From Endoconidiophora laricicola (lineage: Eukaryota; Ascomycota; Sordariomycetes; Microascales; Ceratocystidaceae): a stretch of DNA of 64,000 nucleotides. The DNA lies in the NCBI GenBank assembly GCA_001640655.1, contig LXGT01000069.1:1-64000 (forward strand), written 5' to 3'. This document shows, piece after piece, positions 11,071-21,195 of the stretch; position 1 is the stretch's first letter; every line of letters begins with the position of its first letter. A program made the translations under genes and the position numbers. The notes below the pieces were generated by a model that saw nothing but the letters and a program-made list of their open reading frames with translations, searched no databases and had not been told where the DNA came from.

Positions 11071-11735
11071 GATAATGGGGCAACAAATGTAGTCCAATAT
11101 TACACGTGACAGTTCGGGTTTGAAAATTACGATGATATTAAGAGCAACTTTCGGCCATCTCAACTACAACAAAGTATACAACAGATCTTCCCAAAATGCT
11201 ATAGGAATCTTCTAGCAGCTCTCTTATAGTTGCCACGGGCCATACCGACGACACTGCTGGAAACACTGCTAACAGAACTCATACCCAGAAAACAACGATT
11301 GGGTCCTACTAATATTTCTTAACTGTCCAGCAAGCGATTACGACGCTCCTGCTTGAGTAGCAGGAGCAGATGATATACCTAATCGATTACATCGACGGAT
11401 GGTGGTCTGTGAATTTGGGAAGAATATTTACAAGGCAAGCTCTCCAGTAGCTTTACTTCGTTGTCTGGAAGGCTGCATCGAGGGAATATGAGTCGCTATA
11501 TAAGGCTGGTATACTCCACAGGGACTTGTCTATCAACAATCTCATGATCAATGAAGACCAGAACAACCTATCCTAGCCATCATCCAAAAATGATCTTGGC
11601 CTCGCTATTGACAAGAACTAGAGCCGTCATGGCAATTGGGCTGCTTCAGGTAAAACGATATTCTATGCATAATCTTGATACTTTTGTCGGGTGCTATTCT
11701 CATTCAATATCATGGGCCAGAGAATTCCATAAAAG
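11071..11735 (+). pseudogene. decayed FunK1-type fungal protein kinase pseudogene
   Basis: FunK1 kinases are a family of kinase-like proteins expanded in filamentous fungi, often near transposons. The plus strand still spells the family in order. A region reading NVVQYYT then ENYDDIKSNFR lies near 11085-11155. A basic Ser/Arg-rich linker lies near 11290-11370. Then comes RRMVVCEFGKNIYKASS and LLRCLEGCIEG near 11395-11484. From 11487 in a new frame it reads YESLYKAGILHRDLS and INNLMINED, containing the catalytic HRD-S--N loop (HRD at 11517-11525). Further on, DLGLAID and a decayed tail end about 11730. It is broken by at least one frameshift (around 11484) and by several in-frame stops, including those after NNLS and AIDKN. 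It cannot make a working kinase. The N-terminal part was not found. Confidence 0.8.
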
Positions 11736-12362
11736 AATGGTTACCAACTATAACAATTATAGATATAAATATTTAATGACACTAAGGGTCTGGCCGCTAG
11801 GAGGCGTAGTACAATTGCAGACATAGAGAGGTCTTTGAGACCGAGTAAGAAGAATTGGTTACTGAACACAACAAGCCCTACAAGTATTGTTTACTTAAGT
11901 TACGGGTTTTTTTTTTAAGATTTTGTAAAGAAATAGTGCATACGCCGACAGTAATATATCAGTATATTCCGAAAAAAAATATTTAATGAATCTTATTGAG
12001 TTTATAGAACTATGAAGGTACTTTTTTCAGATATTAAAATATGTGTGAATATTGCATATGGTGTTTGTGAATAGTTCAAGGAAGTCAAGAACTACTCTGG
12101 TGTTAGGGTTACGAATAACAACCTGGATAGCTTGGTGATTATTGAGGTTGTAAATTTTGCCCAAGCATGAGGATATCTTCAGTTTTTGTTTAGCGACTTT
12201 ATTTTGAACGTATTTCTGCCCCTCAAGCCTGCTTCAAAGCCATTGAGACGTTGCCGAAGCAATTGTTATAGATCTATCAGACTATGGGGAACGCTCGTTC
12301 TTCTTCAAAAACTCCCTTCCCGTCCTCAACCATTAACGAGGCTGTTAGCAATAGCTCGGACC
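11736..12362. other. gene-free interval, PIG-P promoter region
   Basis: It contains motif copy B at 11990-12019 and poly-T and poly-A runs near 11909-11920 and 11970-11979. The reading frame of the PIG-P gene stays open upstream of its ATG to about 12186, but that part has no ATG and reads like leader sequence. Confidence 0.45.
11990..12019 (+). repeat. dispersed 30-nt motif, copy B
   Basis: Same orientation as copies at 2866-2895 and 31253-31282. It keeps ATCTTATT, AGTT, TAGAAC and ATGAAG. It lies about 250 nt past the FunK1 relic. Confidence 0.6.
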
Positions 12363-13307
12363 ATGACTGCCCCCCCTTTGCCTAATGGTACCGGCGGCCA
12401 TCTACCCAGCCGAACGAATATGCCAGGACTCAACCCACCACAGCTGATCACGAACGGATCGCGACTCAATGGCAGCAGTAGCAGTCCCTTTGACCTCATG
12501 GCGCACGACGACGATTCTGACGACGACTACGTCAACCACGGCCATGACATATTTAGCGGCCGCGACTCGCTCGAGCTTGATGGGTCCGACTTCGAGGAAG
12601 ACGAGGAAGACGACGATGATGACGATGATGACGATGATATCGGCGGCGCATCGAATCCCTGGCCGCACCACCAGAACGACTTTGCTCCGCCATACTACGG
12701 CCGGCCGCCGACGCCGCTGCCACCTTCACCTAGCATTACATCGCTACTGCGACCGTCGCGGCCGACTACGCCAGATGCCTCAGATGACGAATTAGAGCCG
12801 GTACCGCGAGCGGCTCCGCGCGTGCCGACCTACGAATACTATGGCTTTGTGCTGCACCTCTTCTCGTCGCTGAGCTTCCTGATTTACTTGCTGTGGGCGT
12901 TTCTGCCGTCGCCGTTCCTGCATGCCTTGGGCATCACGTACTATCCGGACCGCTGGTGGGCGCTAGCTGTGCCATCATTCCTAGTCATTACAATCGTGTA
13001 TATATTTGCTGCCCTGGGTTCCTACAATACGGAGATCTTAACGTTGCCGCTCAATGATGCCCAGACTATTGTCGACGATGCTGCCCAGGTTGCTGTTATG
13101 GATGCCATGGGCAGCTTGAAGGACGGCCGCCGCATGACGCCTGCGAAAACAGACGTATTGAAAGGTTATGGAGAGCTGTCGGCTATTTGGAGCGAGGGCA
13201 CTGACGCCGTCATGGATATTCCACTCGGTGCTGTTTGCGAGGTTTTGTACGCACAGCCATCGTCGGCGGCTTATGATTGGGACGACGATGGTTATGACGG
13301 GAGATAG
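12363..13307 (+). CDS. GPI19: phosphatidylinositol N-acetylglucosaminyltransferase subunit P (PIG-P/Gpi19)
   Basis: Subunit of the GPI-GlcNAc transferase that starts GPI-anchor synthesis on the ER membrane. One exon, 314 aa from the first in-frame ATG at 12363. The PIG-P domain begins at residue ~157 with YEYYGFVLHLFSSLSF, a first membrane segment, then LGITYYPDRWWAL, the family hallmark, and a second membrane segment PSFLVITIVYIF. It ends with VMDIPLGAVCEVLY, matching the conserved DIP-G-V---L motif. The first 155 residues are disordered with an almost pure Asp/Glu run near 74-92 and a proline-rich stretch; this cytosolic extension is typical of filamentous fungi and absent from the short animal protein. 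The frame continues open upstream without an ATG, so 12363 is the only sensible start. Confidence 0.92.
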   Translation: MTAPPLPNGTGGHLPSRTNMPGLNPPQLITNGSRLNGSSSSPFDLMAHDDDSDDDYVNHGHDIFSGRDSLELDGSDFEEDEEDDDDDDDDDDIGGASNPWPHHQNDFAPPYYGRPPTPLPPSPSITSLLRPSRPTTPDASDDELEPVPRAAPRVPTYEYYGFVLHLFSSLSFLIYLLWAFLPSPFLHALGITYYPDRWWALAVPSFLVITIVYIFAALGSYNTEILTLPLNDAQTIVDDAAQVAVMDAMGSLKDGRRMTPAKTDVLKGYGELSAIWSEGTDAVMDIPLGAVCEVLYAQPSSAAYDWDDDGYDGR

Positions 13308-13860
13308 GTCTTAGTTGTCGTACTGTCTTGTCTTTGCTTAATGTTTATTACAAATATTTGTTGTTCTCTCTAAAGGTATATCATACCTCCGTGTACATTA
13401 CATTACCACTACAATACTATAATGTGATGTATTTCTGGGCTAATTTTGGTTTAGTGTGAACTGGCCTATCAAGTTTGGCTATCTAGAAAGCCTCTAAATG
13501 CTTTATACTTATCATAGTATTAATATATTTCATATTTATGCTACATAGATGTATGTTGGAGGCAAATATGGATGTCTAGGAAAAGAAGGAGCAATTTTGG
13601 GCAAGCCCTGGCTGGCATCATCTATTAACTACTCATAGCCTGCAATCTTGTTTTTATTTTATTCTTCTTTGTTTCCTTTTACTTTCTGCTTCGATTGTTT
13701 TTTTTTTCCAACACTTCTATCAACTAATCTCCATTCTTCAACCATAACTAGTCAACAGCATTTCCAAGTCTGTTCTTGTCTGCTCTTTTTTTATAACGCT
13801 GATCGGCATCTAGAATTCGTCTAAAGAAATTGTCGCCAAGCACAAAACGAACCGCTAATA
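13308..13860. other. spacer before the amidase gene
   Basis: 3' region of PIG-P and promoter/leader of the amidase. A T-run lies near 13700-13708. No coding frame seen. Confidence 0.5.
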
Positions 13861-16127
13861 ATGAGCTTCGTCGACTACCCGAAGCCCCGCGAGGCTCAAC
13901 AATGGTCCGCGGGCCCAGCACCCAAGGACCAAAACCCAATCTTGCGCGGGCGGATGCTTGCTGTAGCTGGGACCATGTAAGTGTTGGTTTTCTGATTAGA
14001 GATGGTAGGATTGAAGGAGGCTGTGAATGGGAGACAGACCAACTATACTATCACTAGTCACAAAACAAAGCTTAATCGGCGCTTTCACGAATCCCACATT
14101 CCTGGGTATCTCGCTGTGGTGCACTTAAACTAACACTCTGATAGCATCTCAAAGCTATCGCCGCTCCAGGGTCTTCTCTGGTCTAACGCTGGATTTGGAT
14201 CCCTCCGGGACAACAAACACCTAGCCGGTGTTGTTCCTCGTTTTCTTGCAAGTTCACTTGAGATGATTGATATCCACCGAATAATAGCTAACTTCAAAAA
14301 AGCCACTTGTAATCCCCACAAGCAATGTAGAGGGTGCCATCGTTCCTAGCGCAACTGATCTAGACGCGGAGCTGTACTCAAGAGCCACCGCTGATCTATT
14401 AGGTCGTTATCATACGGCTGCTGACTATCACAATGCATACAAGTCTGGTGAGCTGACGCCCACGCAAGTTATTGAGGCTCTTCATCAACTCATTTTGAGG
14501 GGTCAGACACCACGGAGCAAGTACGACAACGCTTGGGTTGATTCGCATGGCGCTGATCATCTTGCGGTCGAAGCGGCCAGACTGTCAACGGAACGTTGGA
14601 AACAAGGCCAGCCAATTGGCCTTTTAGATGGCGTTCCTTTTGGCGTCAAAGACGACCTTGACGTCGAAGGCTACATATCTCACATTGTAAGCGATGGCAA
14701 ATGTTGTTTATCTACAACATGATAGTTAACTTTGGTCATCATGTCTAGGGTCTTGCGTACCAGCCGAATCTGAGCTATCAGAAACCCGCTACTACTACGA
14801 TCCACCCTGTGCGCAAGTTACAAGAAGCCGGTGCCATCGTTATCGCGAAAAATGCCATGCACGAACTTGGCTGCGGTGAGAAGTTCTGATCAATTTGTTA
14901 TATAAATGCAAGGCCAAATGTACTAATTCATAATGTTTTGCGTACTAGATACCACTGGATGCAACGTGAGTCTAAACTCGGGGTTAAATTTTTGATACAT
15001 ATGTTGATACTAACTATTCGTAGCCTTCTTGGGGAACTCCTACTAACTGGCACAATACTTCGTATTACCCTGGAGGCTCATCGTCTGGCGCCGGGTCATC
15101 TCTTGGTGCTGGAATCATCCCCTTTGCCCTTGGAACCGATGCAGGCGGCAGCACTCGAATTCCACCGTGTTTCAACGGTGTATATGGACTCAAAACTACC
15201 CATAATCGCACCGACACAATTACCCATTCCATGTGTGTGGTGTGTCCCATGGCCGCCACAGTCGCCGACCTTACAGCAGCCTACAGAGTCATCTCGCAGC
15301 CCAACCCAGATGATGGCATTGCTTCTTGCTTTGCCCCATCGCCATTCAGAGACACCTCGGCTAAAAAGTACATCGGTATCGACGACGCTTGGATCAACCA
15401 GGCTGATGATGCAGTAATTGAGAAATTCAACAAAGGCCTAGAATACCTCAAGACCCAGAGCTACGAAGTAGTTAACATAAGTATTCCTAATATGAAGGAG
15501 GCCCAATTGGCTCACGGAGCTGCATGCCTGGCCGAAATGGCAGAGCAACATCGATCTCGAATTGGCAAGGACGCCAACTGGTTCAACACTGTCAATAATG
15601 CTACCAAGATTATGCTTGGAGTAGGTTCTCAAACCCCGACTATCGATTATCTCAAGTATAATCAAGTTCGGACTGTCTTGATGGAACATATTGCCTTCAT
15701 TTTCAAAAAGTATCCAGGCATCATCATTCTCAGCCCAACATCACCCCAGATTGGATGGGCTCGTAATACTGCCGACGAGGCTTTTGGAGTCAACGATGCC
15801 AATATCAGTTTGCGTAACATGATATACGTTTTTCTGGCCAATATAACGGGCTGTCCAGCACTGACTGTGCCCATTGGCTTTGTTGATCCTACACAGGGCG
15901 AGGGAAAGCTACCTGTTGGTATGATGGCTATGGGCAACTGGGGCTCCGAGGAAACTCTATTGGCTTGGGCGGCTGATACTGAAAAGTATATTCATGAGCG
16001 GTATCCTGGTGGTCGGATTCGACCTTCTGGCTGGATTGATGTGCTCGATTATGCTCGTGCCAAGCCTACAGCGGTATCCAAGGAAGCAGCCCAGACGGCC
16101 CGCACCCCTACGTCGGCATCTTCCTAG
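13861..16127 (+). CDS. amidase-signature family hydrolase
   Basis: Hydrolase of the amidase-signature family, which cleaves amides with a Ser-cisSer-Lys triad. Six exons: 13861-13976, 14145-14247, 14303-14686, 14749-14875, 14949-14965 and 15024-16127, about 616 aa. The product starts MSFVDYPKPRE, as in a common fungal subfamily. The catalytic Lys lies in DGVPFGVKDD (exon 3). The Gly/Ser loop PGGSSSGAGSSLG and the nucleophile loop GTDAGGSTRIPP lie in exon 6. Exon 5 is only 17 nt and the second intron (14248-14302) is of the GC-AG class with GCAAGT donor; both are needed to keep the frame and the conserved HELGCDTTGCNPSWGTP segment. There is no signal peptide. The substrate is unknown: related fungal enzymes act on acetamide-like or larger amides. 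It runs convergent with the next gene, with a 257-nt gap between the stop codons. Confidence 0.9.
14248..14302 (+). other. GC-AG intron in the amidase gene
   Basis: Donor TCTT|GCAAGT, branch point GCTAAC and acceptor AAAAAG. Removing it joins VVPRFL to PLVIPTSNVEG in frame; leaving it in brings a stop. GC-AG introns are a minor class that normally keep the strong GCAAGT donor seen here. Confidence 0.75.
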
Positions 16128-16384
16128 AGGGAAATTGGCGGCAATGTCAAGCTAATGCTCAAGCTCATGTGGAGGCCGGCAAATGAGCAGGTTCAACTTT
16201 AAATTTTTAACCGTGGGTGATGTTGTACATTCATATATACGTTATGTTTTTGTTTGTTGTGCGTTAGTTCTTGACGGGGCTCACTCATCTGCAGATAGCT
16301 GTCGAGGTATATCTATTCAATCCAAATCATCATTATGTATATCCAAAAAAAAGGTCCAACCTTAGAGCTATCAAGCCAAGCTCT

Positions 16385-17239
16385 TTACAGGAACTTAGCG
16401 GCCAGAGACAGTAAGCCGGAGTTTCCACTGCCACTGCTTGAGCCAGATTGGCTCTTGAGAAAGAACTTGAGGGCAAACTGCACGGCCTGCTCGATAACGC
16501 TCTCCTTAGTGGTGCCCTTGGCGACCTTGCCCTCGGCCTGGGCATTATCGAAAAGCTTGCTGCCCTCGGACATAGCCAGACCCAACAGCATAGCCTGGCC
16601 ACCGGAGCCAGACGAGTCCGAGCCACTGCCTGAGTTGAAGAGTTTAATGGCTTGCATAGCAGCAGCGGCGCCGAGGTTGTCAGAAGAAGCCTTGTCCTCT
16701 GTAGAAGTATCCTTCTTCTCGACGAACTTCTTGAACATTTTGACGGCGAAGTCCTCATCGACGTTGTCCTTTTCGTCAGCGACGGAGTGTTTGTTCTGAT
16801 TCAGGCGATTCAGGACGCCGTGGAACATGTCGGAGTTGCTGTGGTTTCCAGAAGCTTGAGCAGCGACTTCGGCGGTCTTCTTCTTGTCGGTGTCGGAGTC
16901 GAGCATGTCGAAAACGTTTTTGTTGAGGAGCATACCAGAGAGACCGCCTGTTTAGTTGGGAGTGAAGAGAGGGCTATTAGTTTGTATGCTTTCTTGTTTT
17001 TAGTGTTGGTGGGTGGATGGGCGTGTGGGAGATATGATAACGTACTCAGGTTTCCAGGTAGACTAGAAGAGCTGGAGGCTAAACGAATTGCAATGAAGTT
17101 TGGTTAGTCAACGCTGCTTATGTGATGCGATAACGGTATGTATATGAATCTGAATGCACGTACTCTGCTGTTGATGCGATGCAGAGCTCTGGTCCTGGCT
17201 CTTGCTGTATTCAGTGGCAGCATTCTTGATGAAATCCAT
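16385..17239 (-). CDS. small fungal DUF7721-like protein
   Basis: Three exons on the minus strand: 17239-17164, 17078-17046 (33 nt) and 16947-16385, giving about 223 aa. Donors are GTACGTG and GTACGTT, acceptors TTTAG and AACAG. The product begins MDFIKNAATEYSKSQDQ, an amphipathic start. A helical acidic/lysine middle follows (DEDFAVKMFKKFVEKK), then a Gly/Ser-rich linker and an alanine-rich segment with AMLLGLAMSEGSKLFDNAQ, ending LLSLAAKFL. This layout matches fungal proteins grouped under DUF7721 as far as I recall; no biochemical role is known to me. There is no signal peptide. The gene is convergent with the amidase and divergent from the kelch gene 4 kb away. The middle exon could be skipped or extended without breaking obvious motifs, so the exact structure needs transcripts. 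Confidence 0.65.
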
Positions 17240-17276
17240 TGTGATAAAGACGATGCCGGTGAGGAGTAAAATTAGC

Positions 17277-17300
17277 AGTAGTAGTAGTAGTAGTAGTAGT
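17277..17300. repeat. (AGT)n microsatellite
   Basis: About eight AGT/TAG units lie in the presumed 5' leader of the minus-strand gene starting at 17239. Confidence 0.8.
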
Positions 17301-20144
17301 TGGCTAGACAAACAAAGAAAGGTATGACTTATAAACAAAAGAGAAAAGTAGTTAACAGAAAGGACACAAAAGAAAAAGAACGGAGAGAGACAAGTCAAAT
17401 CGAAAGCTCAAGAGGCTCCGTATTTTATACCCGTCAAAAAGAACGCCTTTAATCCCGTTGGCGGATAATAGAACGGAGAGGGAGGGGGAGCTAAAGCTTG
17501 ATTCTATTTTAGCTAACAACTTTAGTAAACTTGCTATAGCTAGTTAATCCTCAAGTAAAATTATCGTACTAGATCTCATTTTTCTTCTTGTCCCCTCACA
17601 GGTTGTCTCTATAGACTGTTGTATCACTATGACACTACCATCGTCGTCACTACTATTGCTTATCGTCCATTCTCTCCCAAGTACACCAACAAGCCCAGTT
17701 GAAGGCTAGAAGGCTAGAAAGTCTTGAGCTTCAGCTCCATGGGACTTTAGTTTGCCTGTTAGCTATCTTTTGTTCCTTTATACATACGAATTTAGCGCCG
17801 CGACCTCAAACAAGCAAACCAACAAGTTTTATTTCCGAGGAGGAAGTTCGAAGTTTTGTTTGATCTTGTTGACTAGTAAGAGTTCTTCCTTTAGCTTCAT
17901 AGCCAGACTGTGGCAGCTGAACGGTGGGGTAAACACGACGTTTGGAGGGACAAGCATTGAGGGGCTAAGCAAAGCTAGGTCAAGTCAGAACAAGGGCTTT
18001 CCCCCAATTGCTCTTGTTTTGTTCCGAGTTCACTAACTTACGGCCTTGGTTGGTTTCTGTTGTTTCAAGTCGCGGGGTAAGGATCATGCGATTTGGTGCA
18101 GGGAAATGCTACGGTACTGCGACGGCTAACAATGGTGTTGTCTTAGTTCACTGTTGAAAAATGCTTTACTTAGTTTTAGATTCATACGCTAACCCTAAGA
18201 CTTGAGTCCCAATTGATTATAAGCTTGACATGGTCTATCTAATGATACCCGCTTTGCATATAGTTTTGCTCATCTCTACTCTTATATAGTCGCCGTTTCG
18301 GACGCCTGTATGCACAAACGCTTGACCTAACTTTTCAAGATTAGATTCATGCGTTCTGAGATTCTTGTAAAAAGAGGTGCCTGCATGATATGTCAGGGTA
18401 GAAAGAAATCGCCCAATCTTAGACTGGCTGGCTATTATAACAAGGTTTTTGACCGGCTAGGGTTGATATACGTATACTTTATGGTAAATATAGATGGTTT
18501 TTTTTTTAGGAGATAACTATGTCATGCTGTTCGTAGTCTCATCATAGCTGACATCTAACAGTAATGATTGAAAAAATACTATTCGTAACATCAAAACTCA
18601 ACGCTGAATACTGGCCCAACTCTAAATGCTAAACACTAAGCCCAGCTCTAGAACTTTCTCTGCTAAGTGTATGTTAGTAGTATTACTACTCTACGGAGCC
18701 TTAGTAAACTTGGAGGCTAATCTGAGACTAACAATTTGACTAGGGAGGCATGGACGGGGACATTTTACCTGTAGGGCGTCTGTTTTTAGGGCATATGGGT
18801 GGCTATTATCGCACTCTAATGACAGGAAGCTAGCCAAAGGAACAGATAACATTCATTGTAGCTAGAATGTATAGACTAGGGGAAAGCTAAGTAAGAATAA
18901 GGATATAGTTAAATAACGCGACATGTGTACTTGAATTTTTTAATTTTCTGTATTTGATGACAAAGTATCGAACAATAAACGAAAGGAATATGATAGGATA
19001 TAGTAAGCATCTACTCTTTGCCAGCAGATCGAATAGAAGACTCAAAGAGGCAACGTAGAAGCCATCAAGAACAGCAAGTAAAGTGTCTTCTAAAGATAAA
19101 GAAAGCCGATCTGGTAAATTCCTTTGTTGCCTATTTAGGGTTATAGTTATTGGATTCCATGATGACTTACAAAGCTCTTACTGCAGTATGCATCTAGACA
19201 TGGCTTTTACTGCCCTCAATATCAATGATACTGCTTTCTTTGTGGAAGATGGATGGTAAACAGCGTGAGTGGCTGGGAAATTTGGCGCTATGCGGAGGAG
19301 GGAAGACTCGATCATCGCCGTTGTAGTCGAAGTTCCTGGGCATAACCAGGAAACCAAGAACAGCGAGACCAACAAGCTATTAAGCTAGCCAAGCTGGCCT
19401 TGTTGGCGACCCGACAGCGAACCAACACATCGGGCTTCCATGGTCTACTGGCCATATTGATGTCGCTAACTGTGTGGTCCTCGGCCCGGCTAGGATCAAA
19501 AAGACACAAGCCATAAAGCAAAAGCCATAAAGCAAAAGGGCGGCTAGGTAGACAGGCTTAGGCCAGATGCATTAATGAGGGGATAAGTTAGCATGGGAAT
19601 TCTCAACTTTAAAGACATGCAGCACAAGAACAAAGAAACAGAAGAAAAATATAGTAGTGGACGCCGCTGATGCTGGGTCTCGAGGCAGGAGAACTACTGT
19701 TGTGACCCGTGAGAGAAAAAAAATACATGGCGTTTCTTTGCTTGTGGTATACGTGTGATGGGAAGAAGTTGTCTTAGACGCTGTCAGATACCCAGAAGAG
19801 CCGCGAGACACCAGGAGCATCAGCGGAATCAGAAGGTAGGGAAGAAGACACATCCAGCCTCGTATCCCTCCGTTTCTACTATGTATCTCCAGTTGCCTAT
19901 TCCAGCATCGCTATCAAAGCTTGTTTGCTTGCCTGTAGCACCTGGGACGAGCTGGTCCGTCCGTAGACTGCAACTACCCTTATCCCCCGAAGCAACATCA
20001 CATTACCTTTCCAGATTGGAAAGGAGCATCAAGTTGCTGTCTCTTGTCCTATCTGTAACTTTTGGCCTCCTCGTAGCCGCTACGCGCTCTGCCTCCCCCA
20101 ACAATTTTAGGACTGCAGTTGCCTAAGAAGATAGTAGTATAAGA

Positions 20145-20166
20145 GATGATGATGATGATGATGATG
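20145..20166. repeat. (GAT)n microsatellite
   Basis: About seven GAT units, roughly 1 kb upstream of the kelch ATG. Confidence 0.8.
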
Positions 20167-21195
20167 GATCTACATGGCTTACAAGGCTGAGAGGGCTTGT
20201 CCTGTTTTGATTTTCAAATCCTTTCCTCCGTGCCCGCGCTCATCACATCGTCTTCATCGCGGCGATTGAGATCTATTTCCGATTTCTTGCTAACTTGCTT
20301 TTGCTCAGTAAGTCTCAGCCCGGCAAAGACAGGCCAGGCCTGTTGTTGACTGACCGACTGCCTGAGTTCCTATCGATCCCAGGCCACCAATCCTACTCTC
20401 CTAATACCAGACGCGGTAATTAAGTTTGCGAAGGCCAGCTGCTGTGTCAATTTATAGAAGCTAGCTAATTGACTACCCAGCCAAGTCAACTGGGTCAAGC
20501 CGAAACCAAAGCCTTGAACCCATTGATTGGGCTTCTAATTTCTCGATAATCTGTGCTTATAGGCCAGCTAGCTCAACAAATCAAGATAGTAGTAGTTCTA
20601 CCTCGACCATCCTCGACTAAAGGCGAGACGAGACGTAGAGCCTTGTATGGGCTCTGGCATCCTCAAAACGACACGACACGGAACGAACTTTATTCTCATG
20701 TTAGCTGCTCTGTTCTCTTAATTTAGCGAAGCATTCTGCTGCACTTGCTTTTTGAAGTTTCTTTTGAAAACTGCAATCTGCTGGCCGCAGCACTATCTTA
20801 CGATCTATCTTTGCTCTGCTGGGCCTTTAGTGGTCTCTGTTGTCTAGCGGTTGACGCATTTTTTTTTTTTTTTGGGCATTTTCTTAGCTTCATTTACGGC
20901 GGTCCAAGCAAGATACCAAGTACCCTTTTTATTTCTTCTTCCTCATTCCTCGTTCTCCCACTTTCTCTATTTGCATTGCCAACCCTCCTCCTTCCTCAAA
21001 CAAATAAGCAAGTAATAGGAATTGGGATCTCAGCTGTCTGCAGACGACAATTGCCTTGAGACTCCTCGCCAGAAGCCAGAGGAAGTTCGCACTACTGCTG
21101 CTACTCCTCCATAGGCCAGCTACACGCGCTTCGATAAGATAGCTTGACGACAGAGCACCACAACAAGCCAGAAAGCAGGACATCTACCCTCTAGA

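Larger units (their letters stand above)
17240..21195. other. 4-kb gene-free region between divergent genes
   Basis: No recognisable gene on either strand. Short frames on both strands between 19178 and 20126 lack motifs and splice support. The part next to the kelch gene (20130-21195) is C/T-rich and holds a (GAT)n tract and a T-run near 20860-20874, so it may be a long 5' leader. The size suggests an extended promoter for the kelch gene. Confidence 0.4.

Noticed and set aside
12186..12362. N-terminal extension of PIG-P
   Set aside because: The frame is open but begins with TTG and has no ATG before 12363.
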